Below are positions 1 through 7,872 of a stretch of 10,818 nucleotides of DNA, piece by piece. Position numbers and translations under genes: made by a program. Under the pieces are notes generated by a model. It was given only the letters and a program-made list of their open reading frames with translations, was not told where the DNA came from and searched no databases. The stretch comes from CAZSVI01 sp964610205 (GTDB taxonomy: Bacteria; Bacillota; Clostridia; DSM-8532). The first letter of the stretch is position 1; each line of letters starts with the position of its first letter. The stretch covers positions 1 to 10,818 of the forward strand of contig CAZSVI010000128.1 in assembly GCA_964610205.1 (NCBI GenBank), in the 5' to 3' direction.

Positions 1-300
1 TTTGGTGTAATTTTATATCTGAAGGAGCGAGGGATTTTTGAAAGTCAGCTAAAGCCACAGCATCAAGGATCTGTTGCATATTCGCATTGCTCCATGCACC
101 AATAATAATCATGTCCGGGAATTTCTTTTATTCTATTTTCTATTGAATCTATCCATTTATTTCATTATCATAATATAGAAAGAGAAAGAGTCAGTTTTGC
201 TTGCCCGCTTAACACTCTTTCACTCACTGATATGCTTATGAAAGCACACTCACAAAATTATGATTAGATTATTTTCCATTGGGATGAAAGCCAAAATAGA
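1..300. other. Left-edge region without an identifiable gene
   Basis: No gene can be supported here. Two short frames are open to the window edge. On the minus strand one runs from an ATG at 112 or 79 off the left end (the later start reads MQQILDAVALADF). On the plus strand another runs from base 1 to a stop at 103-105 (it contains LYLKERGIFESQ). Neither resembles a family I recognise. The minus frame has only a weak GGAG ten bases before the ATG at 79. Either could be the end of a gene, or a remnant, lying mostly outside the window. From about 120 to 300 the sequence is AT-rich with only short imperfect inverted repeats. Confidence 0.3.
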
Positions 301-307
301 ATGTATA

Positions 308-329
308 AATACCACTCGCAAGTGGTATT
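308..329 (-). terminator. Hairpin downstream of the beta-helix lipoprotein gene, probable terminator
   Basis: A perfect 9-bp inverted repeat (AATACCACT / AGTGGTATT) with a 4-base loop lies 34 bases past the lipoprotein stop. On the minus strand it is followed by a T-rich but interrupted tract (TATACATTCTATTTT), so it is a weak rho-independent terminator or a 3'-end stabilising hairpin. Confidence 0.5.
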
Positions 330-362
330 GGAGTGATCCTGAAATCCTTCATAGATAAAAGT

Positions 363-1694
363 TTAATAATATCTAATCGACCCTATTTCAACCAATTTTC
401 TCTCAATACCTATAATGTTATTTTCAATATATACGTTTTCCATACCACCAGTTTGCCACACAGGCGCATCTTTTTTGAAATAGAACCAGTTATTAAAAAT
501 AAATGCCCCCGTGCTCGGCACTCCCCGAATAGCAATGCATGTAGGCATCTCATCAGTCTCTCCCATAAATGTATTGTGATGAATTCTTATGGTATCCCCT
601 GCAATTATGCCATATCCCGTGTTAAACCCATGCATATCAAAATTATGGGGTGAAGTTGAGATCCAATTAGGCCCGCATATATTATATCTGGCTTCATACC
701 CCTCCCCTGGAGAGCCAGTTCCTGCAATGGCATGCCGGCAGTTGTCAAAGTAGTTTGCTTCAATTAGAGCAATTCCGCCTTTGGACAATGCTATTCCATA
801 ACCTAAGCCTTCCATCTGGTTATGATGAATATAGTTATGATGGATATAGGCTCCCGCTTTCATTTCCAAATCGCTTATTCCTGTGTCAGTAATCTTTGTT
901 CCTGCAACAGAATCCTTTGCCTTTTCATCTGCACCTGCTGCATTAGCATCTTCACCGGTGATAGCATTGCCAGCGCCATCATCGATTTCACTGGCATCGA
1001 CGTTGTCAATTTTTTTAACCGACTCCTCTTTTCCCATCTTTATATCTGTCCTGCCGGTACTTATAATTCCTGTTCCGGCGACACCAATTGCAGCATCACT
1101 CCAACCAAAAAACTCACAGTTATCAATTTCAAGATTACGATAGGAAGAATATAAGGCAACTGCGGCTACACTAACAGAATCAGTTGTCTTGTGAGGGCCT
1201 TCAATCCGAAGACCCGTAAGTCTTACATTTTCACCATTTACGGTAAAAAGCCGAGAACCTCCTGTCGTCTGGTATATTCTTCCGCCAAGGGAACCATCTG
1301 AACCTCTGTCGCTGGCAATTGTAACTCCGCCCTTTACCATAAGCGAACGGCGAGTCATGTCAATTTCAGCATTACTTTCTATCCATATGATTTCTCCTGT
1401 CTCTGCCAAGCTTAACGCTTTAAACAATTCTGCCCCTGTACTTACAATAAACTTTATTTTCGGGTCATTCTTTTTTATTCCGCCGCTATATCCTTTCCCG
1501 CCACCTATCGGTTGCTCTGTCGTGTTTGCGTCAGCTCCGTAAACATCAGCTTCTGCGGTCGATACTGAATCAGAATGGTTTACATTTGTCTTTTCTAAAG
1601 ACACAGTTCCCCTTACCGAATGACCACAACCAGTAAAGATTGACCCAATAAAAGCATAGATCAGTATGCCTTTTATTCTTTTTCGCATTTTCAT
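363..1694 (-). CDS. Lipoprotein with a right-handed beta-helix (polysaccharide lyase-like) domain
   Basis: This 443-residue protein has a basic N-terminus, a hydrophobic stretch (about residues 9-20) and a lipobox-like FTGC, which would lipidate Cys23 and anchor it outside the membrane. The -3 Phe is slightly atypical. A linker (about 24-75) precedes a region with the alternating Asn/His-rich rungs of parallel beta-helix proteins: LEIDNCEFFGW, YIHHNYIHHN, IEANYFDNC, IRIHHNTFMG, FIFNNWF, YIENNIIG. Such folds are typical of pectate lyases and other polysaccharide-active enzymes. Catalytic residues cannot be assigned, so a purely binding role is possible. About 70 residues (210-280) rich in Asp, Gly, Ala and Lys interrupt the helix between rungs and look like a flexible surface loop. 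The ATG is chosen because AAGGAG lies 8 bases upstream (1703-1708). The gene is transcribed alone from its own promoter. Confidence 0.8.
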   Translation of the reverse strand: MKMRKRIKGILIYAFIGSIFTGCGHSVRGTVSLEKTNVNHSDSVSTAEADVYGADANTTEQPIGGGKGYSGGIKKNDPKIKFIVSTGAELFKALSLAETGEIIWIESNAEIDMTRRSLMVKGGVTIASDRGSDGSLGGRIYQTTGGSRLFTVNGENVRLTGLRIEGPHKTTDSVSVAAVALYSSYRNLEIDNCEFFGWSDAAIGVAGTGIISTGRTDIKMGKEESVKKIDNVDASEIDDGAGNAITGEDANAAGADEKAKDSVAGTKITDTGISDLEMKAGAYIHHNYIHHNQMEGLGYGIALSKGGIALIEANYFDNCRHAIAGTGSPGEGYEARYNICGPNWISTSPHNFDMHGFNTGYGIIAGDTIRIHHNTFMGETDEMPTCIAIRGVPSTGAFIFNNWFYFKKDAPVWQTGGMENVYIENNIIGIERKLVEIGSIRYY

Positions 1695-1749
1695 AGATAC
1701 AACTCCTTATAATCGGTGACCAGTACGATATTCTTTTCTTGATGATTCC

Positions 1750-1777
1750 ATTTTATGAGATTTTACTTTTTAGTCAA
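1750..1777 (-). promoter_or_regulatory. Promoter of the beta-helix lipoprotein gene
   Basis: The minus strand reads TTGACT (1777-1772), 16 bases, then TAAAAT (1755-1750), a good sigma-A-type match about 55 bases before the start codon. The -35 box is one arm of an inverted repeat AGTCAA-N10-TTGACT (1772-1793), a possible operator. The 10-mer ATATTGACTA is also present at the -35 of the importer operon promoter. Confidence 0.65.
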
Positions 1778-1858
1778 TATGAATTGTTTGACTTTCGTAT
1801 ACTAAAATTGACAGACTTGATGTTAAATTTTTTCTTATATATTGATCATTTGATATCT

Positions 1859-2025
1859 CTAGGAGTGCGCTCGGAAAGTCGGGTATGCAGATTTTCGATT
1901 CAGTTTTTTGCGCAAATTCTGCAAAAAAACGGCGAATATCTGGATATTTAACGCTTTTTTTGCAGGAGAATGCGCGGAAAAATGGGCGAAAGGATGCGTG
2001 CGTGACTTTTCGAGTGCACTCCTAG
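1859..2025. mobile_element. 167-bp foldback element with terminal inverted repeats (MITE-like)
   Basis: The ends 1859-1880 and 2004-2025 are inverted repeats matching at 20 of 22 positions and beginning CTAGGAGTGC. The interior is also self-complementary. GCGCA (1910-1914) pairs with TGCGC (1971-1975), TTCT (1917-1920) with AGAA (1967-1970), GCAAAAAAA (1921-1929) with TTTTTTTGC (1955-1963), GCG (1932-1934) with CGC (1952-1954), and AATAT (1935-1939) with ATATT (1944-1948) around a CTGG loop. The midpoint of the outer arms (1942) coincides with this apex, so the whole stretch is one long imperfect hairpin. It has no coding capacity. A TA at each end (1860-1861 and 2023-2024) could be a mariner/IS630-type target duplication. 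It starts 26 bases past the regulator stop and could also end that transcript. A structured RNA is the alternative reading. Confidence 0.65.
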
Positions 2026-2051
2026 CATTGTCTCCGCCTAAGCTATCATAC

Positions 2052-4259
2052 TCAATTTTCCGCTAAACAAGTTCTGTACTCACCAGGCGTAATACCTTCG
2101 TATTTTTTAAATGCTCTGATTAATGAACTGGAATTATTGTAACCTACTTTAACAGCTACATCTTCCACTAATATATTATCGCTTTGCCTAAATATCTGTT
2201 TTGCACTCTCTATTCTCAATTTTTGCACATAATCATTAAAATTTATTCCGGCATTTTCTTTGAAAAACCTTGATAAATAGCTTATTGACAAATTAAACTT
2301 GTCTGCAATCAGGGTGAGCGAAATGTCCGGATTGTTGTATTCCTCTATCAAATATTGTTTAATCTTTTCAAACAAACATATGTTACTGCTTTTTTTGTTC
2401 TTATTTACAAGCTGACAGATTGTTGTATAGGTTGAAATCAAAGAGCTGTAAGCAGCATTAACCGTTTCGGCTTTATACAGTTGTTTTAGTATATTGGCGT
2501 CTTCAAATTTTTCCAGATCAATTTTTAAGTCATCCATTATTTTTATAGCAGTACTTACAATATTATATACTAATATCCTGGATATTTGCCTTGACAACTG
2601 TATTTCCTTGAAGTTTTCGCTGTAAACCTCCTCTAAAAGCGTTTTAACCTTTTCTATGTTCCCTGCTTTTACATTATTGATGATCTCCTGTTCTATACTC
2701 ACAGGGTAATAATATTTTGTTTTTATTTCCGTCTCCTTAATAGAATCATAAAGAATTACTTCACCCCTGTCTTTATGCAATGCATTCAGAGACAGAAGCG
2801 CTTCTTTATAGGATTTGTTCAAATCCTTTACCGAGTGGCATATACCACCAATACCAACAGTCGATTCAATATTTAAGCCTGCTAGCATCTTTATAATCTT
2901 TACACCGAACTCTATTGGATTAAATGTTTGTTCATTAATAATTTCCATCAGAATTGAAATATTTGATTCGTTTATATAGAAAATATACCCATCCTGCTCC
3001 CGCTTTAACATTTTTTGTAATCTACTTATAATAACGGTGTAATCATTGATGTTTTCACCGGTTATGAAAGGCTTTATAGCAAGCACTATAAGCTTTGATG
3101 ATTTAAACTTTATATCTGACATATCGATTATTTCATCGGTGTCATTACCCATGATAATTCCTTTTTTTAGCAGCTTTTCAACAGCATTGTCGGTCATATA
3201 TTCCGTTTGCTTTCGAACTCTGTGCTTAAGCTCTTTATTCTCATTTATTGTTTTCCTGATGCTTTCTTCGATACGTGTGAATATACCTTCATTGGTAACA
3301 TTTATTCCATCTTCATCCACTATGCCCATTAGCCTCGCAATGGGCCGGTAATGCCTATAAGCGAAAAAGACTGCAAATATAAGAACCACAATTAATGAAA
3401 GCAAAAGTACAGATATAATTGTGCTTTTAATTGACAAAAACTTTGCCTCAAATTCGGTTTCGGGTATTATAGATACAATCTCCCATCCTAAAGCCCGTGA
3501 CTCTGCACTGGTTTTAATTGCATAAAGATCTCCCGGACCTTCTTCCATAGGATTGTGCCTTATTATTAATGTCTGATCTGAATCCAATAAAACGGTTTCA
3601 GTTTTTTCAGTAAATTGGTTACTTTTCAGGAAAGAAACTATCACATCCATATCTACTTCAATAACAGCAGTCGCATTCCATACTTTCCTGTTTCCTATCG
3701 GTAAAGAACTGACATAATATAGCTTATTTAAATTATCTTCCTCATCTTTTGAAAACACTAATCTTCTGTGATTATATGTACTTATCAGATTTTTAACATC
3801 AAAACCGCTTAGGTTAAGATGCTCGAAATAAAAATTATAATCGACCTTGTATTCATTTGAAATAACAGTATTATTGGTAAAAAATACATAAATTCCTTTT
3901 ACAAACTTGTTGCTGAATACATAGCTGTTTAAATCCTTCATCGCTTCGTAGGCATTGTAGTTTTGTTCGTTCTGCTTAATATTCATAAACTTCAACACTC
4001 TTGGGTTGGAGTTAATAAGGCTTATCAATTCATTCATATTTGAAAACTCTTTCTCAATTGAATTTATCGTGTTCTGCAGAAGTACTTTATTGACATTAAT
4101 AATCTGATTTTTGAGAGATCTGTTCAGTATCCCATAAATAAGCCCTGTTCCCAAACAGAGTATTAATATAATGACAATTTCGGTTTTCAAATAATTGAAT
4201 AGTATTTTGAGGCTTGATTTTGATTTGAATAACAGAGTTCCTTTGAAAATACTTTTCAT
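2052..4259 (-). CDS. Membrane-anchored sensor and AraC-family transcriptional regulator
   Basis: This 735-residue one-component regulator has a transmembrane helix at about 26-45 (IVIILILCLGTGLIYGIL), an extracellular sensing region of about 230 residues that is probably Cache-like, and a second helix at about 280-301. A linker with coiled-coil character follows, then a cytoplasmic middle region, and a C-terminal AraC-type DNA-binding domain at about 631-731. The latter holds two helix-turn-helix units (LTLIADKFNLSISYLSRFF and VEDVAVKVGYNNSSSLIRAF) and the typical ending YEGITPGEYR. Regulators of this design commonly sit beside LplB/YtcP-type sugar importers and activate them, which matches this location. 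I place the start at 4259, where GGAG lies 9 bases upstream (4269-4272). The frame stays open to an ATG at 4355, but that site has no ribosome binding site and the extra 32 residues do not look like a signal or domain. The inducer is unknown. Confidence 0.85.
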   Translation of the reverse strand: MKSIFKGTLLFKSKSSLKILFNYLKTEIVIILILCLGTGLIYGILNRSLKNQIINVNKVLLQNTINSIEKEFSNMNELISLINSNPRVLKFMNIKQNEQNYNAYEAMKDLNSYVFSNKFVKGIYVFFTNNTVISNEYKVDYNFYFEHLNLSGFDVKNLISTYNHRRLVFSKDEEDNLNKLYYVSSLPIGNRKVWNATAVIEVDMDVIVSFLKSNQFTEKTETVLLDSDQTLIIRHNPMEEGPGDLYAIKTSAESRALGWEIVSIIPETEFEAKFLSIKSTIISVLLLSLIVVLIFAVFFAYRHYRPIARLMGIVDEDGINVTNEGIFTRIEESIRKTINENKELKHRVRKQTEYMTDNAVEKLLKKGIIMGNDTDEIIDMSDIKFKSSKLIVLAIKPFITGENINDYTVIISRLQKMLKREQDGYIFYINESNISILMEIINEQTFNPIEFGVKIIKMLAGLNIESTVGIGGICHSVKDLNKSYKEALLSLNALHKDRGEVILYDSIKETEIKTKYYYPVSIEQEIINNVKAGNIEKVKTLLEEVYSENFKEIQLSRQISRILVYNIVSTAIKIMDDLKIDLEKFEDANILKQLYKAETVNAAYSSLISTYTTICQLVNKNKKSSNICLFEKIKQYLIEEYNNPDISLTLIADKFNLSISYLSRFFKENAGINFNDYVQKLRIESAKQIFRQSDNILVEDVAVKVGYNNSSSLIRAFKKYEGITPGEYRTCLAEN

Positions 4260-4318
4260 AAGACACAACTCCATTCCGGGTAAACCCCACCAGGCATTGA
4301 GCCCATCTCTCGGAACAT
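4256..4318 (-). CDS. Possible 20-codon leader peptide coupled to the sensor gene
   Basis: A short frame begins at an ATG 11 bases after a strong AGGAGG (4330-4335) and reads MFREMGSMPGGVYPEWSCVL. Its TGA overlaps the sensor ATG as ATGA, the classic arrangement for translational coupling. Its start codon lies in the loop of a 7-bp hairpin (4308-4326), which could hide or expose it. No homologue is known to me. The AGGAGG has no other plausible start codon to serve, since the long in-frame start at 4355 lies upstream of it. The peptide is inferred only from spacing and overlap. Confidence 0.35.
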   Translation of the reverse strand: MFREMGSMPGGVYPEWSCVL

Positions 4319-4326
4319 ATCCGAGA
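4308..4326 (-). promoter_or_regulatory. Hairpin around the leader-peptide start in the sensor mRNA
   Basis: TCTCGGA (4308-4314) and TCCGAGA (4320-4326) are a perfect 7-bp inverted repeat with a 5-base loop. On the transcript the loop carries the AUG of the putative leader peptide, and the strong AGGAGG lies just upstream of the stem. This layout could modulate initiation. It has no T-tract, so it is not a terminator. Confidence 0.4.
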
Positions 4327-4400
4327 TTTCCTCCTATTATTATAAAAAACCGCATAACTTTTTATGTCTATACATTTGATACTATGTTACTGCATAATTA

Positions 4401-4429
4401 ATTATATGCTATATCGAGAAACAAAACAA
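4401..4429 (-). promoter_or_regulatory. Promoter of the sensor/regulator gene
   Basis: A perfect TATAAT (4406-4401) lies 17 bases downstream of TTGTTT (4429-4424) on the minus strand. The expected transcript start near 4394 leaves a leader of about 135 bases before the sensor ATG. Together with the terminator after the hydrolase gene, this indicates the regulator is transcribed separately from the importer operon. Confidence 0.55.
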
Positions 4430-4470
4430 ATATTATTCAATTAATGCTTGCACGAATAGATGCAAAATTA

Positions 4471-4510
4471 CAAAAAAGTCGAAAAGCGGCCGTAGTTCAA
4501 AACTTGCCGC
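4471..4510 (-). terminator. Rho-independent terminator ending the importer operon
   Basis: On the minus strand GCGGC (4510-4506) pairs with GCCGC (4490-4486). Inside it AGTT and AACT form a second short stem. The hairpin is followed by TTTTCGACTTTTTT (4485-4472). It lies 45 bases past the hydrolase stop and separates the operon from the regulator. Confidence 0.6.
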
Positions 4511-4554
4511 AATGTCTCTTTTGAATGTTAACTATAAGAAGATATTCCTGTTTT

Positions 4555-5913
4555 TCAACCTCCAATCATCATGGACACTCTTCCGATTATGATGTCCTCT
4601 ACCTCAGCAATAAATTGCCCTGGCAATCCTGCTGACATGAATGACTGACTTTCATAACCGCCTTCAGATATTACTTTTTTTGTAGGAATGTAGCACCCTA
4701 CACTGTTCGAATATCCAAGAACTATTATATTTTCATCATTGAAAATTCTCTTTATGTCTTTGCCGATATCACTTACAACCTCGTTTTCAAGAGCGACTAT
4801 GCAGGTTTTGTCATCCAGTCGTAAGCATGAAATATAATAAGGTATGTAGTTTTCGATATTGCCTTCTTTTATTTTTGAAGCCATTCTCTTTGCGAATGCT
4901 TTAATATACTCCGGCCTATCCGGGTTATCTGCAGCAGCAAGCCACTTTTCAATGCTCCAAATCTCAGAATACAGTTTTATATCTGTACATTTTGTTTGTA
5001 TATTAACATCAATCTGTCTCCAATTTGAATTTGGAACTTCCCCTTTGTCTTTTTCAATTATACTCTGAATTTCCGCAGCAAATGCGGCACCCGCTTCTTC
5101 CAGTTCCTCAAATGTACAGTGTTTAAATTCACCGTTTTCCGCTGAGACAACAGGCTTAATATCGGCTCCACACCCCTGTAAGAATATTGCATTCATACCT
5201 GGGTTTTGTTTTTCAAGATTTTTTCTCACAACTCCGGGAAAGTCAGCAGAAATCAAATAATTACTTGAATTCATTGCTGTCGCATGGCAGGCATAATTGT
5301 ATAACAAACCCCGAACCATTCCTTTGTTGTCAACCAGTTTAATAAGATATAAATCAGGATCCATGCTATCCTCATTAAAATATGGTTTCCATATGGCGCC
5401 ATTTTCGTTAGGGTATCTTCTGCTCACTCCAAACATGGATTTGCCTTTTGTAATATAAGCATTACCATCAATCAGATTGTTTAATCCATTATCAATCATA
5501 TTCATAATCTTGGTTTTTACATTATTGTAATACCTTATGTCCTCGGTGTAATCGATTTCTAAACTATTATAGCACTTGTAATCATTAAAGCTGTATGACT
5601 TATCCCTCATAGCCATATCTTCACCGGTAACCGCAACAGCTGAATGCGTATGGGAGAAGTTAAGGATGATTTCATCCTCCGATAACCCAAACCCTTTTTT
5701 TATTGCATTTTTGATCCCGCATGAAAAACTTCTGTCGCCTCCGACCAAATCCAGAGTGATAATAACAACTGTTTTATTCTCCTGTAATATCACGACGGAA
5801 GCGTAAATCGTATCATGAATACCTTCGTTCCTCTTATCAATTCTTGCTGCAAACCCGCAAAGATACACGGGAATGTGCGGAGTAATATCGTCTTTAAGTA
5901 TTGAAAACTTCAT
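4555..5913 (-). CDS. Neutral/alkaline ceramidase-like metal-dependent hydrolase
   Basis: This 452-residue protein carries the motif set of the neutral/alkaline non-lysosomal ceramidase N-terminal domain family. The motifs are NFSHTHSA (85-92, candidate zinc ligands His88/His90), NYACHATAM (206-214, His210), SADFPG (222-227), LQGCGADIKP (245-254), a Glu-rich ALENEV (374-379) and GYSNSVGCYIPT (400-411, with a Tyr in the usual metal-site region). Family ceramidases hydrolyse the amide bond of N-acylsphingosines, are secreted and are usually much longer. This one has no signal peptide and lacks an extra C-terminal domain, so it probably acts in the cytoplasm on another amide- or ester-linked substrate, perhaps an imported sugar derivative. 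The ATG has GGGGGG 9 bases upstream. It follows the binding-protein gene by 140 bases containing a large stem-loop and no visible promoter, so it is probably the last operon gene. Confidence 0.8.
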   Translation of the reverse strand: MKFSILKDDITPHIPVYLCGFAARIDKRNEGIHDTIYASVVILQENKTVVIITLDLVGGDRSFSCGIKNAIKKGFGLSEDEIILNFSHTHSAVAVTGEDMAMRDKSYSFNDYKCYNSLEIDYTEDIRYYNNVKTKIMNMIDNGLNNLIDGNAYITKGKSMFGVSRRYPNENGAIWKPYFNEDSMDPDLYLIKLVDNKGMVRGLLYNYACHATAMNSSNYLISADFPGVVRKNLEKQNPGMNAIFLQGCGADIKPVVSAENGEFKHCTFEELEEAGAAFAAEIQSIIEKDKGEVPNSNWRQIDVNIQTKCTDIKLYSEIWSIEKWLAAADNPDRPEYIKAFAKRMASKIKEGNIENYIPYYISCLRLDDKTCIVALENEVVSDIGKDIKRIFNDENIIVLGYSNSVGCYIPTKKVISEGGYESQSFMSAGLPGQFIAEVEDIIIGRVSMMIGG

Positions 5914-5958
5914 CCCTTCATTCCCCCCTTATTTTCCTTAATATATAAATTTTGCTTC

Positions 5959-6049
5959 AGCATGCTTGCCTGCGACCAGCCATTTTATCAAATGCGCTCT
6001 TCAGTAGAGGGTTTAACCCCCCCACTGAAGAGCCGGTCGCAACCATGCT
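5959..6049 (-). promoter_or_regulatory. Large intercistronic stem-loop after the solute-binding protein gene
   Basis: GCTCTTCAGT (5996-6005) pairs perfectly with ACTGAAGAGC (6024-6033). Inside, GGGTT and AACCC form a further stem. Outside, TGCGACC (5971-5977) pairs with GGTCGCA (6035-6041), and AGCATG (5959-5964) with CATGCT (6044-6049). It begins 4 bases past the stop codon. No T-run follows on either strand, so it fits a message-stabilising or processing hairpin better than a terminator. Confidence 0.65.
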
Positions 6050-6053
6050 TGCT

Positions 6054-7772
6054 TTATTTAACCTTGTCAAGGGCATTTTGATAGATTTCTATTAACCTTT
6101 CTACATTCATTGCGTTTTTCATCTGGTTGACATTGTCATCCCATTTATCAATAGGCTCTATACCCATAACAAACTTATGTACTTCCTCTTCTACAAATGT
6201 CTTCAAATCCTGGAGTATCAAGTCAATTTCTTCTTTTTCCGAAGCTGAAAACATAACTGTCGGAGGAAGTTGTCTGCTGCGATCAAAATCAAGCCAGTTT
6301 GCTGCCTCGTATTTTGAGATTAGGGAATCAGGATATTGGTCTATCGGACCATAGTTATTCAGATCCACACGCGAGAATGGCCAATTCGGTGCATTTTCCA
6401 ATAAGTTGGAAAATGTTGTATATGACCATATTATTCCACCGTTTCTTAAGAAAGCTTCATCGCGTTCTAATCCATCAGGATTATTTTCGATATAATCAGT
6501 GAACCGAGGAGCCCCATTTTCGCCTAACTCCCATGAAACACCTTTAGGTCCTCCTCCAACAGTCCATGCTCCTTCTTGGGAATTCTTGTAATCTAACCAT
6601 TTCATAGTTTCTACCGGATACTTGTTTGAAGATGTAATGAACTCGCCATGGGGCTGAGTTATCCTTCCAACATCTGTCATAAACCAATGGTATTTTCCAT
6701 CATTCCCTTTTGCACCTGCTATTGGGCGAAATAAATTTCTTGCCTCTTCCTGTGTATAACCGGCAGACAGTAAAGGCGTTCTCAGTCCACTTCCTGCCCA
6801 ACCCCACGTCATTCCGACATTATCAATGAGATTTGCATAATAGACATTCACATTGTGGGCTAAGTAGTCCTGTGCTATCAATTCTTCACTGTAAAGCTTG
6901 TTAAGGAATTTTAAAGCTTCCTTAAACTCAGGCTCTATCGGACCAAATTTAATTTTGCCGTTCAACTGGTATATTCCATCCATATTTACACAATTTTTTA
7001 CTCCGAAAGAGCCCATAATTGAGTTAATAATAAATATGGGTACAGGGGCTGAAAGCGGAATAGTCTTTCCTCCTCCCGCAGGATCCTCTTTCTTAAAGGT
7101 TGATAGAACATTATATAATTCATCTATAGTAGTCGGGGGTTCAAGGTTATATCTATCCAGCCATTCTTCCCTGATGTAATAGCCGCATCCGGGTGAGCTT
7201 ACCAGTGATAAATCAATACTCGGCATATAATACATGTGACCGTCACCTGAAGTAATTTGCTCTTTTATTTCAGGTTCCTGATCAATCCACTGATTTGTAT
7301 AATATCCATATTGTGCAAGTAAATCATCAATCGGAATAATAAGGTTGTCATTTACTCCGTAAATAATCGCATCTTCCTGGGCAGTTTCTGTGAAAACAAT
7401 GTCAGGCAGTTCTCCCGAAGCAAAAATTATGCTCTTTAACTCATTATAGCTGTCACCGGGAGCAGCTTGAATGTCAACATTAACACCCGTAAGCTCAGCA
7501 TAAGCTTTCATATTCGGGCTGTCGTTCAATGACTGGAAATATGCTGCATGTCCAGCGGGAAATGCAGTAAACAAAGTAAGATTTATCTTTTCTTTGCTTA
7601 TTGGCATACTATTCGGCTCCGGCCAGTTTGTAGCCTGTGAAGTGGCATCTCCGGAAGCAGGTTGCGTGCCCTGTGTGCTAACCGGCTGTTGATCTTTAAC
7701 ACAGCCGCATATAGCTGAAACAGTAAATAATACAAGTGTCAATAGAACAGCAATTCTTAGTTTCATTTTCAT
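6054..7772 (-). CDS. Lipid-anchored extracellular solute-binding protein of a carbohydrate ABC importer
   Basis: This 572-residue protein has a signal peptide ending in ICGC, so lipidated Cys24 anchors it to the outer face of the membrane. A Gln/Ser/Thr-rich linker (about 25-55) follows. The mature part has features of large LplA/LipO/YtcQ-type oligosaccharide-binding proteins: a start strand INLTLFTAF (63-71), the segment SGELPDIVFTE, and YYIREEWLDRYNLEPPTT with the following helix. The length is normal for this group, which is larger than maltose-binding proteins. It delivers ligand to the two permeases encoded just upstream. The ATG at 7772 has AGGAGG 8 bases before it. A second ATG two codons later is too far from that site. 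Large stem-loops lie on both sides of the gene. The ligand cannot be read from the sequence. Confidence 0.88.
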   Translation of the reverse strand: MKMKLRIAVLLTLVLFTVSAICGCVKDQQPVSTQGTQPASGDATSQATNWPEPNSMPISKEKINLTLFTAFPAGHAAYFQSLNDSPNMKAYAELTGVNVDIQAAPGDSYNELKSIIFASGELPDIVFTETAQEDAIIYGVNDNLIIPIDDLLAQYGYYTNQWIDQEPEIKEQITSGDGHMYYMPSIDLSLVSSPGCGYYIREEWLDRYNLEPPTTIDELYNVLSTFKKEDPAGGGKTIPLSAPVPIFIINSIMGSFGVKNCVNMDGIYQLNGKIKFGPIEPEFKEALKFLNKLYSEELIAQDYLAHNVNVYYANLIDNVGMTWGWAGSGLRTPLLSAGYTQEEARNLFRPIAGAKGNDGKYHWFMTDVGRITQPHGEFITSSNKYPVETMKWLDYKNSQEGAWTVGGGPKGVSWELGENGAPRFTDYIENNPDGLERDEAFLRNGGIIWSYTTFSNLLENAPNWPFSRVDLNNYGPIDQYPDSLISKYEAANWLDFDRSRQLPPTVMFSASEKEEIDLILQDLKTFVEEEVHKFVMGIEPIDKWDDNVNQMKNAMNVERLIEIYQNALDKVK

Positions 7773-7872
7773 CCTTTAATCCTCCTTACTTAATTTTAAA
7801 TTGCTTATATTACTTTTGCAATCAAACTAAACTATTAATTAACCATTAATTAATTTGCAGTAAGATTGCCTT

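Noticed and set aside
822..1154. Plus-strand open frames over the lipoprotein gene (also 333-653, 883-1143, 1357-1542)
   Set aside because: They lie antisense within a well-supported lipoprotein gene, have no ribosome binding sites and give Ser/Ile/Cys-rich products typical of shadow frames.
1739..1951. Plus-strand 70-codon frame
   Set aside because: It runs through the lipoprotein promoter and half of the foldback element and has no ribosome binding site.
4260..4355. N-terminal extension of the sensor/regulator to an ATG at 4355
   Set aside because: No Shine-Dalgarno sequence precedes it, the added residues do not resemble a domain, and an AGGAGG falls inside the extension. The ATG at 4259 has GGAG at proper distance.
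5910..5921. Mini frame Met-Lys-Gly-stop overlapping the hydrolase start
   Set aside because: Its ATG is only one base from the G-rich ribosome site, too close for initiation, so the ATGA overlap is probably coincidence.
5959..6049. Terminator after the solute-binding protein gene
   Set aside because: The stem is strong, but neither strand has a T-run beyond it, and no promoter is visible before the following hydrolase gene.
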